Below are positions 6,127 through 11,974 of a stretch of DNA of 11,974 bases, one piece after another (the first letter of the stretch is position 1; each line of letters starts with the position of its first letter). The notes under the pieces are model-generated. The model was given only the letters and a program-made list of their open reading frames with translations. It did no database searches and was not told where the DNA came from. This stretch comes from Thaumarchaeota archaeon UBA160 (GTDB lineage Archaea > Thermoproteota > Nitrososphaeria > Conexivisphaerales > UBA164). A program made the translations under genes and the position numbers. Where the stretch lies: the NCBI GenBank assembly GCA_002506605.1, contig DAXX01000050.1, positions 1 through 11,974 of the forward strand, in the 5' to 3' direction.

Positions 6127-7893
6127 TTGGAATCTATAGCTAAAAAAATCCGAGAACCTATAGTTGTGGTTTTAGGGCATGTTGATGCTGGGAAAACTTC
6201 ATTACTTGATAAATTAAGAGGAACTGCAGTACAGGAAAAGGAGGCTGGCGGTATAACGCAGCACATAGGGGCAAGCCTTTTCCCCGCTGATGTGCTAGTC
6301 AAGCTTTCAAGAGGGCTTCTCGAAAGATTTAGAATTAAAGTTGAAATCCCAGGCATACTTTTTATTGACACTCCAGGACATGAAGCTTTTGCAAATCTGA
6401 GGTACAGAGGAGGATCAGCAGCAGATATAGCTATAGTGGTAATTGACTTGACAAAGGGCGTTGAGCCGCAGACTGTTGAAAGCATAAACATTCTAAAAGA
6501 AAAAAAGGTGCCTTTTCTCGTGGCTTTAAATAAAATAGATCTGATAGCTGGCTGGAGGCCTCATCCTGAGGTTACATTTGATAAAGATCTCAGCATGCAG
6601 GATAAAGCAACTCAAAAATTACTCGATGATAAGATTTACACTGTAATGGGACAGCTTTCGAGCCTAGGGTTTGAAAGTGAAGCGTTTTACAGGGTTACTA
6701 ATTTTATGAAGCAGGTATCTTTAGTCCCAATAAGCGCAATAACTGGCGAAGGCATTCCAGAACTCTTGACCGTTCTTCTTGGGCTGGTTCAGAATTTCAT
6801 GAAAAACAAACTTGCCTTTAAGCCTGGTCCTGGAAAAGGCATTATAATCGAAGTAAAAGAAGAGGAAGGAATGGGAACGGTGCTAAACGTCATACTGATA
6901 AATGGCATCCTCTCTGTAAACGATAAGATCGTAACCGGAACTGACACTGGAGCCAAATCGACAAAGATAAAGGGGATTTACCTTCCTAAGCCTCTTGATG
7001 AAATGAGAGATCCTAGAGACAAGTTTAAGTTCGTAAAGAGCGTTGAAGCTTCAGCTGGCGTTAGCGTGCTGGTTTCGGATTCTGAGGGTATAGTAGCTGG
7101 AGCCCCTATATATGTTGTTACCAACGAAGAGGAAGAGAAAAACTATTTTAAGATTATTGAAGAAGAACTAAAAAGCCTTACCATAAAGACAGATCAAATT
7201 GGCATAATAGTAAAAGTTGACACGCTGGGCTCTCTTGAAGCTTTCAGCTATCTGCTTAAACAGGCAAACATACCAATTAGATATGCACAGATTGGTCCTG
7301 TTACCAAAAAAGATGTTATGGAGGCTCAGCTTGTAAGACAAAACGATAAGTATCTGGGCGTGATTTTAGCCTTTAACCAAAAGTCACTTGTCGAAAATCC
7401 TACGGTTCCTGTATTTTTTGGAAAAGTTATGTACAATTTGATACAGGACTATTTGAATTATGTGAAACAGGAGAAGGAAAAAGATCTTAGGATGAAGACT
7501 GAAAAGCTGACTTATCCTGCAAAGTTTCAAGTGCTTAAAGGGTACATTTTCAGAAGAAGCAACCCTGCAATATTTGGCATTAGGGTCCTGGCGGGGATTT
7601 TAAAGCCAAAAGTAAGGGTAATGAATGAAAAGGGAGAAGAAGTTGGCTCTATAGAACAGATACAGGTTCAGGGCGAAAGCGTACAGAAGCTCTCGAAAGG
7701 AGAAGAAGCTGCGGTTTCTATGAAGAACGTCACAATTGGAAGACACATAAAGGAAGATGAAGTTCTTTATACTTTGCCTTCAGCGGAAGAAGTGAAGGTC
7801 CTTAAAGATTCGGAACTGCCTGAAGAGGATAAGCAGGTTCTAAAAGAAATAATAGAAATAAGAAGAAAGGTAGAGTACCTTTATGGCTACTAA
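6127..7893 (+). CDS. infB: Translation initiation factor aIF5B
   Basis: This 588-residue GTPase is the archaeal counterpart of eIF5B/IF2 and promotes ribosomal subunit joining and initiator tRNA placement. The G domain shows G1 GHVDAGKT (17-24), switch I GGITQHIGA (41-49), G3 DTPGHE (81-86), G4 NKID (135-138) and G5 SAIT (203-206). These are followed by beta-barrel domain II (about 230-345), domain III (about 350-450) and the C-terminal tRNA-binding domain and helices (about 470-588, ending KVEYLYGY). Length is normal for the short archaeal form, which lacks the eukaryotic N-terminal extension. The start must be TTG 6127: an in-frame TGA lies at 6118-6120, the codons between are GAT and AAG, and later candidates would cut into the first strand. 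The usual archaeal GHVDHGKT has Ala in place of the second His here; this may be a lineage trait. Its TAA overlaps the convergent leuD stop by four bases. Confidence 0.96.
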   Translation: MESIAKKIREPIVVVLGHVDAGKTSLLDKLRGTAVQEKEAGGITQHIGASLFPADVLVKLSRGLLERFRIKVEIPGILFIDTPGHEAFANLRYRGGSAADIAIVVIDLTKGVEPQTVESINILKEKKVPFLVALNKIDLIAGWRPHPEVTFDKDLSMQDKATQKLLDDKIYTVMGQLSSLGFESEAFYRVTNFMKQVSLVPISAITGEGIPELLTVLLGLVQNFMKNKLAFKPGPGKGIIIEVKEEEGMGTVLNVILINGILSVNDKIVTGTDTGAKSTKIKGIYLPKPLDEMRDPRDKFKFVKSVEASAGVSVLVSDSEGIVAGAPIYVVTNEEEEKNYFKIIEEELKSLTIKTDQIGIIVKVDTLGSLEAFSYLLKQANIPIRYAQIGPVTKKDVMEAQLVRQNDKYLGVILAFNQKSLVENPTVPVFFGKVMYNLIQDYLNYVKQEKEKDLRMKTEKLTYPAKFQVLKGYIFRRSNPAIFGIRVLAGILKPKVRVMNEKGEEVGSIEQIQVQGESVQKLSKGEEAAVSMKNVTIGRHIKEDEVLYTLPSAEEVKVLKDSELPEEDKQVLKEIIEIRRKVEYLYGY

Positions 7894-8519
7894 CCTTCTA
7901 GAAGCTTTTTTAACGTCTCATTAATATTTGTTTTCATGAAGCTCTTAACGTTCTTTTCATATTCTTCTATTTTATCTAAGTAATGAGATAGGGTGTAATC
8001 TATTTCAGACTGTCCGCTTATAAGCCTTCTTCTTGCATACTCTTCTATTTCAAAGCTAACTTCTTTACCTTCATAGATCACTTTCCTGTTTGCAAGGTCT
8101 ATCGTGACAAATAGGTTGCCGTTCATTGATTTTTCTATAATTTCATCTATTATCTTTTTGTCAAGCTTTATGCACGCAAGCCCATTTTTTATAGAGTTTC
8201 CGTAAAATATATCTCCAAATGATTCTGCCAAAACAGCCTTTATTCCATAATCGGTTAGAGCCCACACAGCGTTCTCTCTGGAAGACCCTATGCCAAAATT
8301 TTTTCTCGCAACTAACACGCTTCCATCCTTAAATTTAGGATCGTTGAGAACAAAATCTTTCTTAGGCTTTCCTGATTCGTCGTATCTCCATCTGTAAAAC
8401 AGGTACTTACCCAATCCTTTCTTTTCTAAAAGTCTTAGGTATTGTGCAGGGATAATCTGATCGGTGTCAACATTATCCAGAGGTAATGGTATGGCTTTGC
8501 CCTGTATCTTTTCTTGCAT
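7890..8519 (-). CDS. leuD: 3-isopropylmalate dehydratase small subunit
   Basis: LeuD is the swivelling small subunit of isopropylmalate isomerase, which converts 2-isopropylmalate to 3-isopropylmalate in leucine synthesis together with LeuC. Family motifs are NVDTDQIIP (16-24), FGIGSSREN (75-83; the Ser-Ser-Arg that binds substrate is kept, while the more common Cys and His of GCGSSREH are Ile and Asn) and FGDIFYGNS (101-109). At 209 residues, with the long FYRWRYDESGKP insertion near 41-52, it is the bacterial-length type and not the roughly 160-170-residue subunit usual in archaea. The ATG at 8519 is one base after the leuC stop and is preceded by a strong Shine-Dalgarno site, so it is translated as the second cistron. 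Its TAG stop shares bases with the TAA of infB, so there is no space for a terminator before the convergent gene. Confidence 0.95.
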   Translation of the reverse strand: MQEKIQGKAIPLPLDNVDTDQIIPAQYLRLLEKKGLGKYLFYRWRYDESGKPKKDFVLNDPKFKDGSVLVARKNFGIGSSRENAVWALTDYGIKAVLAESFGDIFYGNSIKNGLACIKLDKKIIDEIIEKSMNGNLFVTIDLANRKVIYEGKEVSFEIEEYARRRLISGQSEIDYTLSHYLDKIEEYEKNVKSFMKTNINETLKKLLEG

Positions 8520-8520
8520 T

Positions 8521-9933
8521 TTACATTACCTCCGCTATTTCAACATCTGCAAGGTCAACAAAGTGACCGAATACGGCAGCCGCGGCAGCCATAGCTGGAC
8601 TCACGAGGTGGGTCCTGCCACCAGGCCCCTGCCTGTTTTCAAAGTTTCTGTTTGAAGTTGAGGCTGACCTTTTTCCTGGGGGCAGCCTGTCAGAATTCAT
8701 AGCGATGCACATGCTGCATCCTGAATGCCTCCATTCAAAACCGGCATCTATGAAGATCTTATGTATACCGATCCTTTCAGCTTTCCTCTTAACCCACTCA
8801 GATCCCGGCACAACTAAAGCTCTGACGCTTCTGTTCACCTTTTTGCCTTTAAGAACTTTAGCCGCTTCTATAAGGTCGGAGAGCCTAGCGTTTGTGCATG
8901 ACCCTATAAAAACGTAATCAACGCTTATGTCGGTTATCTTCTGCCCTGGCTTAAGTTCCATGTATTTTAACGCCCTTTCGTACTCGTTTCTTAGGCTTTC
9001 ATCTTTAACTTCCTCTGGATAAGGCACATATCCATCAACTGGAGCGACCATTGAAGGATTTGTGCCCCACGTCACCATAGGCTTTACAGAGCCAGCATCT
9101 ATCTCTAGTTCTTTATCGTATTTTGCGTTTGGATCGCTCTTTAGATTTTTCCAATATTTAACGGCATCTTCCCAATCTTGACCTTTTGGAGCAAGTGGAG
9201 CATCTTTTATGTAAGAAAAAACCTTATCATCTGGTTCTATTATTGCGCTCCTCGCTCCAGCTTCGATGGACATGTTGCACAGCGTCATCCTTCCCTCAAC
9301 ATTGATCTCAGATACAGTTTCTCCTGAGTACTCTATAATATGTCCTATCGCGCCTCCTGTTCCTATCTTTCCTATAATGTAAAGTGCCAGATCTTTAGCG
9401 CTTACCCCTTTTTTCATGTTACCATTTATTTTAATCCTAAATTGTTTTGGTTTTTTTATCCAGAGTGTTTGAGTTACAAAAACATGCTCAACCTCCGAAG
9501 TTCCTATTCCAAAGGCTAACGCGCCCAGAGCCCCATGCGTGCTCGTATGACTATCTCCTGCAGCTATGGTAAGCCCAGGGAGAGAAAAACCTAGTTCAGG
9601 GCCTACAACATGGATTATTCCTTGGTAAGGGCTGTAGAAATCTAGCAGAGGTACGTTAAAGGTCCTCGAATTGTTCCACAGCGCTTCCATCTGCTTTTCA
9701 GAAAGCTCGTCTATAGTTGGATTCTCTTTAGAATCGGTTGGCACATTATGATCCATGACAGCCAGCGAGAGATCAGGGCGTCTAACTTTATATCCTTTAT
9801 ATTTCATATCGCTAAAAGCAACCGGTGATGTCACTTCATGAGTGAGGTGCCTGTCAATATAGAGAAGTGAAAATTCATCCTCTTTTGCTATCTCGTGAGC
9901 TTCCCAAATCTTGTCCGTGATCGTATAAGGCAT
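8521..9933 (-). CDS. leuC: 3-isopropylmalate dehydratase large subunit
   Basis: LeuC is the 470-residue Fe-S-bearing subunit of isopropylmalate isomerase, an aconitase-family enzyme of leucine synthesis. The three cysteines that hold the [4Fe-4S] cluster are Cys346 (FIGSCTNAR), Cys406 and Cys409 (GCSMC). Other conserved segments are YIDRHLTHEVTSP (25-37), DHNVPT (61-66), GDSHTSTHGALGALAFG (126-142), VTWGTNP (287-293) and STSNRNFENRQG (425-436). Length and segment order match the bacterial LeuC1 type (for example E. coli, 466 residues) closely; typical archaeal HacA/LeuC2 subunits are about 420 residues. The ATG at 9933 fits the TATA element at 9964-9954. It is first in a two-gene operon with leuD; leuA and leuB are not in the window. 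Homoaconitase or citramalate-pathway use is possible but less likely given the type. Confidence 0.96.
   Translation of the reverse strand: MPYTITDKIWEAHEIAKEDEFSLLYIDRHLTHEVTSPVAFSDMKYKGYKVRRPDLSLAVMDHNVPTDSKENPTIDELSEKQMEALWNNSRTFNVPLLDFYSPYQGIIHVVGPELGFSLPGLTIAAGDSHTSTHGALGALAFGIGTSEVEHVFVTQTLWIKKPKQFRIKINGNMKKGVSAKDLALYIIGKIGTGGAIGHIIEYSGETVSEINVEGRMTLCNMSIEAGARSAIIEPDDKVFSYIKDAPLAPKGQDWEDAVKYWKNLKSDPNAKYDKELEIDAGSVKPMVTWGTNPSMVAPVDGYVPYPEEVKDESLRNEYERALKYMELKPGQKITDISVDYVFIGSCTNARLSDLIEAAKVLKGKKVNRSVRALVVPGSEWVKRKAERIGIHKIFIDAGFEWRHSGCSMCIAMNSDRLPPGKRSASTSNRNFENRQGPGGRTHLVSPAMAAAAAVFGHFVDLADVEIAEVM
8528..8533 (-). promoter_or_regulatory. Shine-Dalgarno site of leuD
   Basis: The minus strand reads GGAGGT here, inside the last codons of leuC, followed by an 8-base spacer and the leuD ATG. 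It is a near-perfect match to the anti-Shine-Dalgarno end of 16S rRNA. It contrasts with the first genes of transcripts in this window, which lack such a site, and fits the archaeal pattern of leaderless first cistrons and SD-led internal cistrons. Confidence 0.8.
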
Positions 9934-9953
9934 AGCATGCTCTCAAAGCTCGT

Positions 9954-9970
9954 GTTTAAAAAACTTTCCC
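9954..9970 (-). promoter_or_regulatory. BRE/TATA promoter of leuCD
   Basis: The minus strand reads GGGAAAG (9970-9964, BRE-like) then TTTTTTAAAC (9963-9954). The TATA centre is about 26 bases upstream of the leuC ATG at 9933, giving a leaderless or nearly leaderless transcript. A second TATA-like stretch, GATATAAAAGG (minus strand, 9984-9974), lies further upstream and would give a leader of about 20 bases. Confidence 0.55.
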
Positions 9971-10012
9971 AATCCTTTTATATCGATTTCATAACATATG
10001 CGTTCTTCGGAA

Positions 10013-10032
10013 CTTAAATAACATTTTAAAAA
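10013..10032 (+). promoter_or_regulatory. TATA elements of the MarC-family gene
   Basis: Two TATA-like elements lie in the divergent region: CTTAAATA (10013-10020) and TTTTAAAAA (10024-10032). The second is centred about 28 bases before the TTG start at 10056 and would give a leaderless transcript; the first would start transcription around 10043. I cannot tell which is used. Confidence 0.45.
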
Positions 10033-10055
10033 CCTAATCAATCTATCTATAAGCG

Positions 10056-10784
10056 TTGTCAGCGCACAATGTAGCCAGAAGGATAATCAATATAAGAAAG
10101 TACATATACATAGTACTGTTTTTTCTTGTTCTGATAGCAATTAAGGTGGCATTTACAGGAGCAAAAGGGTTATTTGAAAGACCATCGTTGCTTGGTACAA
10201 TAACTATAACGGTACAGCTTTTTGCTATCATGGATCCAGTGGGGGCCATGCCGTTTTACCTTTATTTTCTGAACAAGCTTGAACCAAAAGAAAGGAACGT
10301 TCTGTGGTCAACGGTTGTTGTTTCTATGACTGTCCTGCTCTTCTTTTTTGCGCTAATCGGCAACGAAATGCTGAAGCTATTTGGTGTAAGCGTTTATAGT
10401 TTCATGATAGGGGGAGGTGTTCTGCTCATGATAATAGCTATAGATACTATGGGTGAAGGCTCTAGATCTCTTACATTGGATCCAAAGGAAGCCGCAATAG
10501 TGCCTTTGGCTTCACCGTTGCTTGTGGGACCAGGAACAGTGGCCACTCTCATAATACTATCAAACACAATACCTCTTTCTGAGCTGATAATAGCACTAGT
10601 TATAATAGCAGCTTTAGCATCGTTGATTCTTAAATATTCTGAGAACATACTTAAGATACTCGGAAAGAACGGCGTCACAGCGTTCTCAAGGCTTTTTAGC
10701 ATAATAGTTGCTGGTTTTGCTGCACAGCTTTTCTATGAAGGTTTGGTTGGCTGGGGAATAATTAAACTCTTGACAACTTTTTGA
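10056..10784 (+). CDS. MarC-family integral membrane protein
   Basis: This is a 242-residue inner-membrane protein of the MarC (UPF0056) family, annotated as possible transporters but without an established substrate; despite the name, no role in drug resistance has been proved. Family landmarks are FAIMDPVGAMPFYL (56-69), PLASPLLVGPGTVATLI (150-166) and the C-terminal helix near 210-226 (AFSRLFSIIVAGFAAQ). Membrane segments are at about 45-70, 84-104, 112-132, 150-170, 176-194 and 208-229, plus an extra hydrophobic stretch at 17-33 after a basic N-terminus (RRIINIRK). Family members usually begin around residue 40 of this protein, so the first about 40 residues are an extension. The start is fixed by an in-frame TAA at 10050-10052; TTG 10056 is next and fits the promoter, while GTG 10146 (Val31) is the main alternative and would remove most of the extra helix. 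Confidence 0.85.
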   Translation: MSAHNVARRIINIRKYIYIVLFFLVLIAIKVAFTGAKGLFERPSLLGTITITVQLFAIMDPVGAMPFYLYFLNKLEPKERNVLWSTVVVSMTVLLFFFALIGNEMLKLFGVSVYSFMIGGGVLLMIIAIDTMGEGSRSLTLDPKEAAIVPLASPLLVGPGTVATLIILSNTIPLSELIIALVIIAALASLILKYSENILKILGKNGVTAFSRLFSIIVAGFAAQLFYEGLVGWGIIKLLTTF

Positions 10785-10808
10785 CTTTTAAAATTTAATG
10801 ATTCAAAC

Positions 10809-10820
10809 CTTTATATTTAT
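10809..10820 (+). promoter_or_regulatory. TATA promoter of the amidohydrolase gene
   Basis: CTTTATATTTAT contains a strong archaeal TATA element (TTTATATTT, 10810-10818) preceded by the A/C-rich CAAAC. Its centre is 25 bases before the ATG at 10839, the leaderless spacing. It lies in the 54-base gap after the MarC-family gene, so the amidohydrolase has its own transcript start. Confidence 0.65.
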
Positions 10821-10838
10821 CATGCTCTACCAGTTTAT

Positions 10839-11974
10839 ATGGAAGATAGGATAGCTATAAAGGACGTCTTTATTATAACTTATGTCAACGATGTTTTAAT
10901 TCAGAAACGGGCTTCAATATTTATAGAAAAAAATTATATAGCAAAGGTTGGCGAAGCAGACGATGAAAACAGGTTCTCAAAGTTTGACAAAATAATAGAT
11001 GGAAAGGACCTGATAGCGATACCTGGGCTCATAAATCTACATTTTCACTCTGGACCTACAGCAATAAGGGGTTTGGCCGAGGATCTCAGGCTTTCAGAGT
11101 GGCTAGAAAGGTATGTAAACCCAGCGCATAAAGTTTTGACGCCTGAAGACGCTGAAGCCGATTATGGTCTTTCATACATGGAAATGATAAAGAGCGGTAT
11201 AACTCACGTGCTTGACCTTTACAGGTACCCAGAAAAGGGTGTAAAGGTTGCAAATAAAATCGGTATAAGAACAACCATAGCCCCATATACTTCTGATGTC
11301 TATGATTATTTTGAAAAAGTTGAAGAAACAGCCAGAAATGTTAAAAATCTGCATGAGTTTCACGGTACGGCAAGGGTCTGGGTTGGTTTTGAGCACCTAT
11401 CTTATTGCACGGAGAGCTGTCTTGAAGCAATGTCAAAGCTAGCTTCAGAGTACAATACAGGAATTCATACTCATGAGTTTGAAACGCTGGAGTTTTTAGA
11501 TAACGTAGTAAAAATGTTTGGAAAGAGGCCTTTGAGCGTTTTTAAACAATTTGGGATGCTAGGTTCAAACTTAATACTTGCACATTGCGTTTGGCCTACT
11601 CCAGAAGAATTAAGATACATGGCAGAAGTTGGAGTAAGCGTTTCTCATAATCCTGTAAGCAACATGAAGCTTGCCTCAGGAGTCGCACCAGTTCCTGAGA
11701 TGATCAGGCTTGGTATTAATGTAGGGCTTGGAACTGATGGTGTCAAGGAAAACAATAGAATAGATATTTTCCAAGAGATGAAGGTTGCATCCTTAATGCA
11801 GAGGGTTTTATATGAAAACGCTCAAATAATGAAAGCTCACGAAGTTTTTAAAATGGCAACCGTAAATGGCAGCAAAGCTTTAAAAATGAAATCAGGAGAA
11901 ATAAGAGAGGGTTATCTTGCAGACATTGTTCTCATCGATGCTAAGGCCCCAAACATGAACCCGATCTATGATAA
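10839..11974 (+). CDS. MTA/SAH deaminase-type amidohydrolase (3' truncated by window)
   Basis: The frame opens at ATG 10839 and stays open to the window end (378 complete codons); family members are about 410-440 residues, so only the C-terminal end is missing. It is a metal-dependent deaminase of the TrzN/AtzA-MtaD group, most likely acting on 5'-methylthioadenosine, S-adenosylhomocysteine or related adenosines. Metal ligands are His68 and His70 in NLHFHSG, His212 in HTHEFET and Asp300 in GTDG; Glu215 and His249 (LAHCVW) are the expected catalytic residues. The segment HNPVSNMKLASGVAPVPEM (270-288) is very characteristic of this group, and RGLAEDLRLSEWL (77-89) is the substrate-lid region. 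GTDGVKENNRID (298-309) differs from the common GTDGAASNNxLD. The N-terminal small barrel (about 1-60) resumes at the end (EGYLADIVLID). It has its own leaderless promoter. A guanine, cytosine or 5'-deoxyadenosine deaminase cannot be excluded from sequence. Confidence 0.88.
   Translation, partial: MEDRIAIKDVFIITYVNDVLIQKRASIFIEKNYIAKVGEADDENRFSKFDKIIDGKDLIAIPGLINLHFHSGPTAIRGLAEDLRLSEWLERYVNPAHKVLTPEDAEADYGLSYMEMIKSGITHVLDLYRYPEKGVKVANKIGIRTTIAPYTSDVYDYFEKVEETARNVKNLHEFHGTARVWVGFEHLSYCTESCLEAMSKLASEYNTGIHTHEFETLEFLDNVVKMFGKRPLSVFKQFGMLGSNLILAHCVWPTPEELRYMAEVGVSVSHNPVSNMKLASGVAPVPEMIRLGINVGLGTDGVKENNRIDIFQEMKVASLMQRVLYENAQIMKAHEVFKMATVNGSKALKMKSGEIREGYLADIVLIDAKAPNMNPIYD

Noticed and set aside
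6114..6491. Minus-strand open frame of 125 codons opposite the infB G domain
   Set aside because: It is antisense to the conserved GTPase motifs of aIF5B, and its protein is Ser/Thr/Pro-rich without recognisable structure.
1..11974. CRISPR array, tRNA or rRNA genes
   Set aside because: I saw no regularly spaced repeats, no cloverleaf with a T-loop signature and no conserved rRNA segments in any intergenic region.

Overview
The window is archaeal. It encodes archaeal-type translation factor aIF5B, a GPN-loop GTPase and a form III RuBisCO. The base composition is A+T-rich, with heavy use of ATA, AGA and AGG codons. TATA-like elements lie about 25-28 bases before several start codons, which suggests leaderless transcripts, and one strong Shine-Dalgarno site precedes an internal cistron. 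The lineage is not resolved; a thermophilic or acidophilic TACK-type archaeon is my guess, not something the sequence proves.

Layout. Bases 1-552 hold no intact gene but contain a decayed reading frame (91-435) whose 3' part looks like the C-terminus of a DDE transposase. A three-gene, mutually overlapping plus-strand operon follows (553-3384): a GT4-type glycosyltransferase, a 12-helix MFS-like membrane protein and a GPN-loop GTPase whose signature is GSN instead of GPN. A monocistronic form III RuBisCO gene (3549-4853) has its own promoter and a T-rich end. The next 451 bases carry only a short fragment resembling the start of a dehydroquinate-synthase-like protein (4962-5066). A minus-strand gene (5305-6039) encodes a single-cysteine glutaredoxin-like domain joined to a long helical region. 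It is divergent from infB/aIF5B (6127-7893, TTG start). Convergent with infB, and overlapping its stop by 4 bases, is a minus-strand leuC-leuD operon (9933-7890) of the bacterial long-subunit type. Divergent from leuC is a MarC-family membrane protein (10056-10784, TTG start). The last gene is an amidohydrolase of the MTA/SAH deaminase group, beginning at 10839 and cut by the window end.

How the genes relate. RuBisCO of this form normally works in archaeal nucleotide (AMP) salvage, feeding ribose carbon to 3-phosphoglycerate; its usual partners (AMP phosphorylase, ribose-1,5-bisphosphate isomerase) are not here. The terminal amidohydrolase would deaminate adenosine-type nucleosides, so it is loosely in the same metabolic area, but nothing shows co-regulation. 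LeuC and LeuD form one enzyme, isopropylmalate isomerase. The glycosyltransferase and MFS protein are likely to work together at the envelope; why a GPN GTPase is coupled to them is unclear. I do not see a defence system, CRISPR array, tRNA or rRNA. The most interesting items are the altered GPN motif within a surface-glycan-like operon, the glutaredoxin-helical fusion, the bacterial-type leuCD, and two gene remnants in intergenic DNA.
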